Shown here piece after piece: positions 1 through 7,916 of a stretch of DNA of 64,000 nt. Source of the DNA: Cyclobacteriaceae bacterium (lineage in GTDB: Bacteria > Bacteroidota > Bacteroidia > Cytophagales > Cyclobacteriaceae); the NCBI GenBank assembly GCA_016787565.1, contig JAEUUG010000003.1, positions 496,001-560,000 on the forward strand. The letters run 5' to 3'. How positions within the stretch are numbered: position 1 is the first letter of the stretch; every line of letters begins with the position of its first letter. The notes beneath the pieces were generated by a model. The model was not told where the DNA came from, made no database searches, and saw only the letters and a list, made by a program, of their open reading frames with translations. The position numbers were made by a program, and so were the translations under genes.

Positions 1-922
1 CGTACAGACCAGTTATAATATCCGGAACATCTCTTCCATCTTTCCAATACCGTAAGCCTCCGGTTGCATAAATGCGGTTTGGCCCTTTTGAACTTGTAAC
101 GGTGTGCAGTCCGGAGAAAAGGTGAACAAATAGATCGCCTGCTATTCCGGTACCATAATCCTGATAATTGCGCCATCTAAAAAAACGCACCGGATCGTAG
201 GCTACTTTGGGTGCATCACCGATAAATCTATCCCAATCTACTGTTCCGGCATTGGCATCGGTGGGGATGGAATATTGCCATGCACCATTTCCGCCTTGCC
301 GGTCCATATAGGTCTCTACCACTACTAAATCTCCAATAATACCAGACTCAAAAATTTCACGTGTCTTTTGGGTTACAATAGAACTCACGCGCTGGCTGCC
401 AACCTGCAGCACCTTGCCCGTTTTCTTTTGCGTTGCAATAACAGCAGCACCCTCTTCCAGCCGGTGAACCATTGGTTTTTCGCAATACACATGTTTGCCT
501 TTGTTCATGGCATCGATGGATATTCTGTCGTGCCAATGGTCGGAGGTTGCAATAATTACAGCATCTACATCCTTCCTTTCTAATACCTCACGATAGTCGC
601 GTGTGGTGAAGATGCCGTTTCCATAAAGTTCTTTTGCCCGCTCTAAATGTCCGGAGTACAAGTCACAAACACCAACCAGTTTTACGCCAGGAATTTGCAA
701 GGAGGTTTCCAAATTACTGAAGCCCATAATGCCCATGCCAATAACAGCAATGTTAACCTGATCGTTGGCTCCGTATTTCACGTGACTTTTTTCCTGACTC
801 AGTTCAATGATCTGGTTTGGCGTTGCTGAAAAAACAGAGGTTGGTGCCGCACCGGTGATGATGGCAGTGCCCAATGCTTTTTTAATAAAACTTCTTCGTG
901 ATTTACCGGATGAATGGGACAT
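1..922 (-). CDS. Gfo/Idh/MocA family oxidoreductase, partial (C-terminus off the left edge)
   Basis: Translating the minus strand from the ATG at 922 gives about 307 residues before the window ends. The N-terminus has a twin-arginine-like start (SRRSFIKKALG) followed by a small-residue stretch, so export by Tat is likely. The Rossmann motif VIGMGIMG binds NAD(P), and the family's EKP motif is present (YCEKPMVH). Gfo/Idh/MocA enzymes oxidise or reduce sugars and similar polyols; the substrate cannot be read here. Many exported Bacteroidota members sit in carbohydrate loci, but no partner is visible in this window. The family assignment is firm. Confidence 0.9.
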   Translation of the reverse strand, partial: MSHSSGKSRRSFIKKALGTAIITGAAPTSVFSATPNQIIELSQEKSHVKYGANDQVNIAVIGMGIMGFSNLETSLQIPGVKLVGVCDLYSGHLERAKELYGNGIFTTRDYREVLERKDVDAVIIATSDHWHDRISIDAMNKGKHVYCEKPMVHRLEEGAAVIATQKKTGKVLQVGSQRVSSIVTQKTREIFESGIIGDLVVVETYMDRQGGNGAWQYSIPTDANAGTVDWDRFIGDAPKVAYDPVRFFRWRNYQDYGTGIAGDLFVHLFSGLHTVTSSKGPNRIYATGGLRYWKDGRDVPDIITGLY

Positions 923-1057
923 ATTCTCAACTAGATTTGTTTGACTTTTGGAAGTTACGATATTTGATCGCAATGCAAATTACGGCAGGGCAATTCTGGA
1001 TTAATGGATGGTAATGGTTTTGAGTGGATGATTTTTTATTGACTAAACGATTATGTG

Positions 1058-2086
1058 ATGTTTACTTTCAATGTTTTTAAAAACAGAAGCTTTGCCATCG
1101 ATTTGGGCAATAACAACACCCTGGTAAGTGATCAGTCAGGGCTCCTTGTTTCCCAACCCTCGTACATTGCATTTGATGCTGGCAATCATGCCATAAAGGC
1201 CGTAGGCGATCAGGCTTTTAGTATGTTTGAAAAAAGCCATCGGGAACTGAAGGCAGTAAAGCCGCTGAAGGGTGGGGTCATTGCGGATTATGATTCGGCT
1301 GCCAGCATGCTGCATGAATTGGTAACACTGGCCAATACCGGCAAAACCCTTCTGAACGGATATGATCACCTTATTTCTGGGGTTCCCTATTACACAACCG
1401 AAGTTGAGCGCAGGGCGCTGCGGGATGCGTTAGGTCAATTCAATGCACACAGAACTCATCTTTTGTATGAGCCATTGGCAGCAGCCCTGGGCATGGGTCT
1501 GAATATCCGCGAGCCCGATGGAAAAATGGTAATCGATATTGGTGGAGGTATTACTGAAATAGTAGTCATCTCCTTGTCGGGCATTGCTACCTTTCAATCC
1601 AGTAAAGTAGCAGGCGATACCTTTGATGCTGAAATTCAGGATTATTTCCGCAGGCAATACAACATGGCCATCGGCCTGAAAACGGCCGAGCAGGTAAAGA
1701 TCAGCGTAGGCGCTGTGCAGGAGGAACTTGTTGCCGCACCTGAACCGATGATGGTGAAAGGCAAGGACTTGATGGAGGGAATTCCGGTTAACCGCAAAAT
1801 TGATCACCGGGAGGTTTCATTTATTCTGGATAAATCTCTCCGTGCTATTGAACTCAGCATTATTCAAACCCTTGAAACGTGCCCACCGGAATTGGCTGCT
1901 GATATCTTCCAAAATGGAATTCATGTAACAGGGGGTAATGCCTTGTTGCGTGGTTTGAAGGAGCGTTTTGAAAAAATAATAAAACTCCCCGTTCATATTG
2001 ACCCTCAGGCATTGGTATCCGTTAGCCGGGGATTGGCACAAACACTGAGCAACCCACGTCAATACAAAAGTGTTTTGATGGATTAG
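1058..2086 (+). CDS. mreB: MreB-like rod-shape actin homologue (orphan paralogue)
   Basis: 342 aa, the usual MreB length. The phosphate-1 loop appears as AIDLGNNNTLV and phosphate-2 as MVIDIGGGITEIVVIS; the C-terminal adenosine motif is HVTGGNALLRG. MreB forms membrane-bound filaments that guide cell-wall synthesis. The GTG at 1055 lies just before the ATG at 1058, which I take as start. There is no mreC, mreD, pbp2 or rodA next to it, and the phosphate-1 loop is NNNT rather than the common TANT, so this is probably a divergent second MreB and not the one of the canonical cell-wall cluster. It is followed 11 nt later by a PlsC-like acyltransferase, probably cotranscribed. Confidence 0.85.
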   Translation: MFTFNVFKNRSFAIDLGNNNTLVSDQSGLLVSQPSYIAFDAGNHAIKAVGDQAFSMFEKSHRELKAVKPLKGGVIADYDSAASMLHELVTLANTGKTLLNGYDHLISGVPYYTTEVERRALRDALGQFNAHRTHLLYEPLAAALGMGLNIREPDGKMVIDIGGGITEIVVISLSGIATFQSSKVAGDTFDAEIQDYFRRQYNMAIGLKTAEQVKISVGAVQEELVAAPEPMMVKGKDLMEGIPVNRKIDHREVSFILDKSLRAIELSIIQTLETCPPELAADIFQNGIHVTGGNALLRGLKERFEKIIKLPVHIDPQALVSVSRGLAQTLSNPRQYKSVLMD

Positions 2087-2097
2087 TCCTTGATAGC

Positions 2098-2652
2098 ATG
2101 CGCACCTTTTGGAACATGTGGCTCAGGTTGATGGGGTGGAGAACAGATTTATCCTTCCCGTATCACCATGTCAAAAAGTATGTTGCCATCGTGGGGCCGC
2201 ATACCAGTGGTTGGGATTTTATAATCGGGGTGGCTTACCGCAGCCTGCTGGGGATGGAGCGGGTGAAATTTCTGGGAAAGGAAGAACTGTTTCGACCACC
2301 CTTCGGATTCATTTTTCGATGGCTTGGTGGAACGCCCGTGAACAGGAAGAGCAGTCAGAATATGGTTGATGAAGTGGTGAAACTTTTCGATGCTCACGAT
2401 GAATTTGCCTTGGCGCTTTCGCCTGAAGGCACTCGGCAAAAAGTGGATAAACTTCGCTCAGGATTCTATCACATTGCCAAACAGGCTCATGTTCCCATCA
2501 TCATGATTGGATTGGATTTTGGAAACAAGCAGGTTGTTTTTCACGAACCTGTCTATACAACTGAAGATCAGGCGCAGGATTTTGAAAAGATAGTTGCCTT
2601 CTTCAGACATATCCGTGGGAAGTTTCCCGAAAAAGGTTTGATGCATTTTTAG
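2098..2652 (+). CDS. PlsC-like acyltransferase (1-acylglycerol-3-phosphate acyltransferase family)
   Basis: 184 aa. Motif I of the acyltransferase family, HX4D, is seen as HTSGWD near residue 35, and motif III as SPEGTR near residue 109. Between them is FRWLGGTPVNR, which fits motif II. Such enzymes move an acyl chain onto a lysophospholipid or similar acceptor at the inner membrane. The protein is short compared with E. coli PlsC and lacks an obvious N-terminal membrane helix, so the acceptor may differ. It follows mreB by 11 nt and ends at a strong hairpin, so the two form a two-gene operon. Confidence 0.85.
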   Translation: MRTFWNMWLRLMGWRTDLSFPYHHVKKYVAIVGPHTSGWDFIIGVAYRSLLGMERVKFLGKEELFRPPFGFIFRWLGGTPVNRKSSQNMVDEVVKLFDAHDEFALALSPEGTRQKVDKLRSGFYHIAKQAHVPIIMIGLDFGNKQVVFHEPVYTTEDQAQDFEKIVAFFRHIRGKFPEKGLMHF

Positions 2653-2657
2653 AATAT

Positions 2658-2693
2658 CAAAAAAAAGCGGTGATTAATTCCACCGCTTTTTTT
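2658..2693. terminator. Bidirectional intrinsic terminator
   Basis: Stem AAGCGGTG / CACCGCTT with an 8-nt loop, flanked by A-run and T-run on the two sides. It lies between the convergent acyltransferase and histone-like genes and can serve both. Confidence 0.9.
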
Positions 2694-2704
2694 GATCTTA
2701 AATG

Positions 2705-3082
2705 CTAGTTAGAAGAATCGGATTCCCCAGAAGGAGTGGAGTCTCCAAACAATGATGGAGTTGGTGCCGGTGTAGGCGGAGGAGTTGGAGCAGGAGGTGC
2801 TGCAACGGGCGCAGGCGCAGGAGTTACAACAGCTGGTTTTGGTGCAGGTTTCCTGGCTGTTTTTTTTCTCACTACTTTTTTAGGAGCTGCTTTTGGAGCT
2901 GCTTTCTTTGGTGCTGCTTTTTTTACAACCTTCTTCGCTGCTTTCTTAGCTACCTTTTTGGATGCTTTCTTAGCCACCTTTTTTGCAGCTTTTTTAGGAG
3001 CTTTTTTAGCGGCTTTCTTTACTGTTTTTTTTGCAGCTTTTTTTACGACTTTCTTCGCTGCTTTCTTTGCTTTTTTTGCCAT
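2705..3082 (-). CDS. Histone H1-like lysine/alanine-rich nucleoid protein
   Basis: 125 aa. Residues 1-85 are an almost pure array of AAKK/VVKK/APKK steps, like the eukaryotic H1 tail and bacterial Hc1-type proteins. Residues 86-115 are proline/alanine rich, and the end is acidic and serine rich. Such proteins bind DNA through charge and help to compact the nucleoid. The strongly repetitive coding sequence makes a long open frame on the opposite strand as well, but that strand has phenylalanine/alanine-rich nonsense. Single gene, convergent with the acyltransferase and sharing its terminator. Confidence 0.85.
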   Translation of the reverse strand: MAKKAKKAAKKVVKKAAKKTVKKAAKKAPKKAAKKVAKKASKKVAKKAAKKVVKKAAPKKAAPKAAPKKVVRKKTARKPAPKPAVVTPAPAPVAAPPAPTPPPTPAPTPSLFGDSTPSGESDSSN

Positions 3083-3470
3083 AGCGTGATGAATTTGGTT
3101 TGTCCTGTTTTTGGTTAAGCACGGTCATCAATAACGGGGATGAACACATTTGCGTACTAATTTAATTAACTCATTCGCTTAACGATAGAGAAATCATAAA
3201 TTATTTTATAAGGGCAAGGCAAAGCACCGTACTTTTTAACAGACCAGGATGCGCGATGCTCGCAGGTTTGTACGTAGCTTTTCCAGGTAAGGAAAAATTC
3301 AAAGCAGCTGTTATGTTGATTACAATCGAGCAACCGGGAAGATCCCAAACATGGGCCAAAGGACGAAAGGCATAACTTTTTTCGAAGCTTATTGTTAAAA
3401 GAACCAAATTGTTACTTTAGTATTTCCGGAATTTCGATAGGAACCGGAAAGCCCATCAAAAGCCTATGCC
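3083..3470. other. Intergenic region, no gene seen
   Basis: 388 nt between the divergent histone-like gene and the thioredoxin-like gene. Short frames here have no recognisable product. It must hold both promoters, but I cannot point to a clear -7/-33 pair. Confidence 0.6.
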
Positions 3471-4085
3471 ATGCGAGAATGGATTGTTGCCATTTTTTTG
3501 ATTTTGTGTTTTACTGGAATCGCTATGATTTTCTGGCAGCAGGAATTGCAATACGCACGTCCTACGCCATTACCGGCCCGGTATACTTCAGTCGGCTTTT
3601 CGGAAAGAATCAACCTCTCCGGTGACCTTGCTTTCCCCGAGGATTCGGCCCTTTACTTTCATTTCTTCAACCCCGATTGTCCTTGCTCACGCTTTAACAG
3701 CAAGCATTTCTCTGACTTGGTTAATCGCTTCCAGGCACACTTTAAGATTTATGCTGTAATTCCGGCTTATGCTGATCTTGATCGGGCTCAGCGCATGTTA
3801 GGTGATCGTGTAACGGTAGTTCAGGATCATGACGATGTTCTGGCCAAAGCTTGTGGTGTTTATGCTACTCCGCAGGCGGTTATCCTGGATAAGAATCATC
3901 AACTTTTTTATCGAGGTAACTATAACAAGTCCCGATACTGCACCCTTAAGGAAAGTAATTTTGCTGAGCTTGCGTTAACAGCTTTCGTCAATGGAGAGCA
4001 ACTTCCGGCATTCAGCCCGCTGGCCACACAAGCATATGGATGTGAATTACCGGCAGAAGACAATACATCATTTTTTGAATTTTAA
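3471..4085 (+). CDS. Membrane-anchored thioredoxin-like protein
   Basis: 204 aa with one N-terminal membrane helix (about residues 5-22) and a periplasmic thioredoxin-like domain. The active-site region is FNPDCPCSRFN, a CxC pair and not the usual CxxC. The cis-proline motif appears as YATPQAVILD near residue 137. The fold suggests a redox or thiol-handling role in the periplasm. The substrate is unknown, and the CxC spacing may mean it is an isomerase-like or metal-handling variant. The gene ends 7 nt before the GAF/PAS sensor gene, so the two are likely cotranscribed. Confidence 0.7.
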   Translation: MREWIVAIFLILCFTGIAMIFWQQELQYARPTPLPARYTSVGFSERINLSGDLAFPEDSALYFHFFNPDCPCSRFNSKHFSDLVNRFQAHFKIYAVIPAYADLDRAQRMLGDRVTVVQDHDDVLAKACGVYATPQAVILDKNHQLFYRGNYNKSRYCTLKESNFAELALTAFVNGEQLPAFSPLATQAYGCELPAEDNTSFFEF

Positions 4086-4092
4086 GCCCATT

Positions 4093-5838
4093 ATGAACCA
4101 GACTATTACCTTGTCACGAGAGGAAAAGCGCAATGCTTTTCGCGAAATTAACGAAAGCTCCGACCGGATTATGAAGTATACCCTGTTCGGGTATTTTGCA
4201 TTCGGCCTTTTCCTGGCAACTTTTTATGACACCTATTTTATCGCTATTCTTTCCGGTGGACTATGCCTCGCGGCTTACTTTGTACCTAAAATATTGCTTC
4301 CGCAAAGTGCCCTCTACCGATATGTTATGGCTGTGGTCGTGGGGGTATTTTCGGCACAATATATCTATCAGATGCACGGCATGTTCGAAATGCACTTCTT
4401 CTTCTTTGTGGCATCCGCACTGCTTATTACCTATCAAAACTGGAAATTGCAGATTCCATTATTGCTTTTTGTAGTGATCCATCACGCTACGTTCGCCCTC
4501 ATTCAATACTCGGGTATGAAGGAGATCTACTTCACCCAGCTCGATTATATGGATCTTCAGACATTTATCTTTCATGCCGGCATTGCTGGTGTGATCATTT
4601 TCATTTGCGGTTACTGGGCGTTTGATCTTGAACGAAAAACCATTCGTGAATATGGTACGCTATCGGAACTTGGTAAGCAACTCTCCAACGTAGGCAATAA
4701 TATTCAGTTTGCAGAAGAGATTGCGAAAGGAAATCTTCAGGCTTCTGCCGAGGTAGCAGCCGAAGATGAACTGGGTAAATCGCTTATGCGGATGCGTACC
4801 AATCTGGTGGAGGCAAGTGAACGCGAGCGGGCTGAAAAGTACATCACCGGTGGCATTGCACACATTGGGGAGATTCTGAGAAGAAATAACAATGATATAA
4901 AAGCGTTGTCCGATGAACTGATCAGCAGCATTGTGAAATACCTTGGAGCCAATCAGGGCGCGCTATTCTTGCTGGAAGAAGAGGAGAGCTCCCGGTACCT
5001 TAATATGACTGCCTGCTATGCCTATGAGCGCAAGAAATTCATGGAAAGTAAAGTCGATATCGGTCAGGGCTTAATCGGTCAGTGTTTTCTGGAACGTGAA
5101 ATTATTTATATGACGAATGTGCCCGACAACTATGTGCGCATTACCTCGGGTTTAGGAACAGCCAATCCCAAAAGTATTGTTCTGGTTCCTCTCATTACAA
5201 ACGAAGAGGTGTATGGTGTTTTAGAACTGGCGTCCTTCCAGGTTTTCACCGAAATGCACCTGAGTTTTCTCCGAAAGGCTAGTGAAAGCATAGCGTCTTC
5301 AATCGTTTCGACTAGAACTACCGAGAAGATTAAGGGACTTCTGGAAGAATCACAACAGCGGAGTGAAGAGCTTCGGGCGCAGGAAGAAGAGATGCGACAG
5401 AACATGGAAGAGATGCAGGCCACACAAGAGGAAATGGGCAGGAAAAACCTGGAGGTTGAAAAATCATCAGCTGAGTTTAAGAGTATTTTAAAGGGTATTG
5501 ATGAATCGATGGCGACCATCGAATTTGCACCTGACGGAACTGTGCTTACTGCCAATGAGAATTTTCTGAAAACAATGAAGTATGCCCTGGCAGAGATAAC
5601 AGGGTCGCATCACAATAAGTTTGTGCCACAGGAAATACAGGATTCGGAAGAGTATAGAACATTCTGGAAAAAACTTGCTGCAGGCCATTCCAACAGAGGA
5701 ATATTCAAACGGTTGGATGCACGCGGAGGCACGGTTTGGCTTAATGCGATTTATAGTCCTATACTGGACCCTCGCGGCCAGGTTATACGTGTGGTAAAGT
5801 TCGCAACTGACATCACGGAACTGAAAAAATCATCCTAG
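4093..5838 (+). CDS. Membrane sensor with GAF and PAS domains, no kinase domain
   Basis: 581 aa. The ATG at 4093 is chosen because it starts just after the previous gene; the open frame extends further upstream inside that gene. Residues about 25-175 hold several membrane helices rich in aromatic residues and histidine (MHFFFF, VIHHATF). A HAMP-like linker follows, then a GAF domain (about 265-395), a glutamine/glutamate-rich coiled coil (about 395-450) and a PAS domain ending in the classic VVKFATDITELK. There is no HisKA/HATPase, GGDEF or methyl-accepting domain. It may pass its signal to a separate kinase or the lone receiver at 6690. Domain calls are firm, role is inferred. Confidence 0.8.
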   Translation: MNQTITLSREEKRNAFREINESSDRIMKYTLFGYFAFGLFLATFYDTYFIAILSGGLCLAAYFVPKILLPQSALYRYVMAVVVGVFSAQYIYQMHGMFEMHFFFFVASALLITYQNWKLQIPLLLFVVIHHATFALIQYSGMKEIYFTQLDYMDLQTFIFHAGIAGVIIFICGYWAFDLERKTIREYGTLSELGKQLSNVGNNIQFAEEIAKGNLQASAEVAAEDELGKSLMRMRTNLVEASERERAEKYITGGIAHIGEILRRNNNDIKALSDELISSIVKYLGANQGALFLLEEEESSRYLNMTACYAYERKKFMESKVDIGQGLIGQCFLEREIIYMTNVPDNYVRITSGLGTANPKSIVLVPLITNEEVYGVLELASFQVFTEMHLSFLRKASESIASSIVSTRTTEKIKGLLEESQQRSEELRAQEEEMRQNMEEMQATQEEMGRKNLEVEKSSAEFKSILKGIDESMATIEFAPDGTVLTANENFLKTMKYALAEITGSHHNKFVPQEIQDSEEYRTFWKKLAAGHSNRGIFKRLDARGGTVWLNAIYSPILDPRGQVIRVVKFATDITELKKSS

Positions 5839-5858
5839 GAACTGTTGAAGAAATACGA

Positions 5859-6572
5859 TCAGCAAGTACCACGAATAATTTCCAACGCAAGTTTAATCAT
5901 GGCTGCTGTTCCTTTTTCCCGGCTTTCTGCGTTGGCCGTTTCTCCGGTGATAATATTATCGCTTACGGTTAGTATAGAAAGGCTTTGAAATTGATACTTC
6001 GTGGCCAAGGTGTATAAAACACTGGTTTCCATATCAACAGCAATAACACCATCCCGCATGGGGTCAGTCCAACGGTCGGGATCATTTTCACTGTAAAATA
6101 AATCGGTGCTAAAAACTTTACCCGCTTCAATAGGAATACCATCGGTATGGGCTACTTGGATGGCCTTATTTAATAATGTGTTGCTGGCGGTTGGCATGAA
6201 GTGCCTATCAGCAGAAAGTAGTGAAGAGGTATTAGAGTCTGTTTGTGCTCCAGTGGCTACAATGATTTGTCCGATGCCAATGTCCTTTCGGATGGCCCCA
6301 CATGTCCCGACACGGATAATGCATTTCACACCATAGGAATGAACAAGCTCATGTACATAGAGTGCTGTGCTCGGTATGCCTATTCCAGTGCCCTGAATTG
6401 AAATATTTTTATCCCGATACATGCCGGTATAGCCAAACATTCCGCGAATGCGATTATAACAATATGGACTGGACAGAATAGTTTCAGCATGGTATTTTGA
6501 GCGAAGCGGGTCGCCTGTAATTAAAACGATTGGAGCGATGTCTCCTTCTTTTGCTTCGAGGTGCAGACTCAT
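5859..6572 (-). CDS. deoD: DeoD-type purine-nucleoside phosphorylase
   Basis: 237 aa, the normal length for the hexameric DeoD family. The phosphate site GDPLRSKY, the segment VGTCGAI, the nucleoside-binding VAVDMETSVLY and the catalytic aspartate in TVSDNIITGE are all seen. It splits purine (deoxy)ribonucleosides with phosphate to the free base and (deoxy)ribose-1-phosphate in the cytosol, for nucleoside salvage. It is convergent with the GAF/PAS sensor gene and stands alone as a transcription unit; no other salvage gene is near. Confidence 0.95.
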   Translation of the reverse strand: MSLHLEAKEGDIAPIVLITGDPLRSKYHAETILSSPYCYNRIRGMFGYTGMYRDKNISIQGTGIGIPSTALYVHELVHSYGVKCIIRVGTCGAIRKDIGIGQIIVATGAQTDSNTSSLLSADRHFMPTASNTLLNKAIQVAHTDGIPIEAGKVFSTDLFYSENDPDRWTDPMRDGVIAVDMETSVLYTLATKYQFQSLSILTVSDNIITGETANAESREKGTAAMIKLALEIIRGTC

Positions 6573-6689
6573 CAGAAAATCAATAGTTTGTTAAAAGTAG
6601 CAGCCTTTGAGTGGGCAAGTGAATAAACATCCGGGTATTAAAAAATGATTGAAATCATCTTTCTTTGAATCTGCACGGTATCAGGATTT

Positions 6690-7073
6690 TTATAGTGAGG
6701 GAACCTGAAAATAGTGGTGAAGAATCTTGACCAGTAATTCAACGGAAAGGGGTTTACTCAAGTGTTCGTTTATACCGGCATCTTTAATTTCCTGCGTGTG
6801 TTCTTCTGTGGCAAAACTGGTGAGTGCGAAGATGGGTATAGCGCGAATCACCGTGTCTTGCTCATCTCTGATCCAGCGTGCAGTGTCCAGACCATCCTGT
6901 TCGGGCATGTTAATATCCATCAGTACAAAATCGTATGTTGATTTTTTTAATTGCATCAGCGCCTCAAATCCATTACTAACAATATCCGCTTCAATGTTGA
7001 TAGAGTTAAGAAGTTTTTTATTGAGGAATTGAACAACAAGATCATCCTCAACAATTAAAGCTTTCAGGTTCAT
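6690..7073 (-). CDS. Single-domain response regulator (CheY-like receiver)
   Basis: 127 aa, a receiver domain and nothing else. The phosphoacceptor aspartate is in FVLMDINMPEQDG, the acidic pair in IVEDD, the switch threonine in ALTSF and the conserved lysine in LSKPL. Receivers like this carry a phosphoryl group between kinases or act by protein contact. There is no kinase gene beside it; the kinase-less GAF/PAS sensor is two genes away. Partner unknown. Confidence 0.9.
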   Translation of the reverse strand: MNLKALIVEDDLVVQFLNKKLLNSINIEADIVSNGFEALMQLKKSTYDFVLMDINMPEQDGLDTARWIRDEQDTVIRAIPIFALTSFATEEHTQEIKDAGINEHLSKPLSVELLVKILHHYFQVPSL

Positions 7074-7258
7074 GGCGATTCGGGATTACTTACAACGCTT
7101 ATAGTATCCTAAGATAGACAGAATACTGCGCGTATTCAATAATAGGATAATGAAAAATCTTAAGCGATTGCTTGTACTGGTTTGATACATTTCTCCTCAA
7201 GATGATAAAAATCATTGGATGTGCCCGCTTCATCCTGTTGTTTGCTGAAAAAACTGCT

Positions 7259-7903
7259 ATGGAAAAAGCATTTGACAGAATACCGGATCACCTCCGACCC
7301 AAAAATGTTGGTACCGATGAGTTGTTTCAGAATAGCTGGCTGGAAAAGTTTACGAGAACGCACATTGCTGTTCCGGTAACTATGCATTTATTGATAACTA
7401 CTGGTGTTTCCTATTTGGCTTTGCAACAGCTAAGTGTTATAATATTTATGATTTTATTTGGAGCCGGTTGGCTCTTCTGGACGTTTAGTGAATACTGGGT
7501 TCATCGCTATGTGTACCACGTTAAAACAGAGCGCAAGTGGCTGTTAAAAATCCAGCATATGGGCCATGGTATTCATCACCAGTATCCTAAAGATCCTACC
7601 CGACTGGCAATGCCACCCTTACCCGCGATCATTTTACTTTCCGGATTTTACGGAATCTTCTGGGTCATCATGGGGAATTTTGCTGTGGCATTTTTTCCTG
7701 GATTTTTGTTCGGCTACGTTTTGTACATTTCGCTTCACTATGCTCAGCATCGTGTAAAGCCACCAGCTTTCGGTCCCTGGAATCGATTATGGAAGTATCA
7801 CATGCTACATCATTACAAATATCCTGAAAGCAAGGTATTTGGTGTGTCCACTAATCTTTGGGATGCAGTTTTTGGAACCCTTCCGCCAAAGAATCAAGTA
7901 TAA
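7259..7903 (+). CDS. Fatty acid hydroxylase / sterol desaturase family membrane protein
   Basis: 214 aa from the ATG at 7259; an ATG at 7202 is also possible, but homologue-like sequence begins at MEKAF. The di-iron histidine clusters are seen as HRYVYH, HMGHGIHH, HYAQH and HMLHHYKY, between hydrophobic segments. This matches the FA2H-type lipid hydroxylases that put a 2-hydroxyl on acyl chains, for example in sphingolipids or ornithine lipids made by Cytophagales. The acceptor lipid is not known from the sequence. It is a single gene, convergent with the permease gene that follows. Confidence 0.85.
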   Translation: MEKAFDRIPDHLRPKNVGTDELFQNSWLEKFTRTHIAVPVTMHLLITTGVSYLALQQLSVIIFMILFGAGWLFWTFSEYWVHRYVYHVKTERKWLLKIQHMGHGIHHQYPKDPTRLAMPPLPAIILLSGFYGIFWVIMGNFAVAFFPGFLFGYVLYISLHYAQHRVKPPAFGPWNRLWKYHMLHHYKYPESKVFGVSTNLWDAVFGTLPPKNQV

Positions 7904-7916
7904 CCTTTTTATCAGA

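Noticed and set aside
2736-3089. 117-codon plus-strand frame rich in Phe/Ala/Gly
   Set aside because: It is the opposite strand of the histone-like Lys/Ala array; its composition is a by-product of that repeat.
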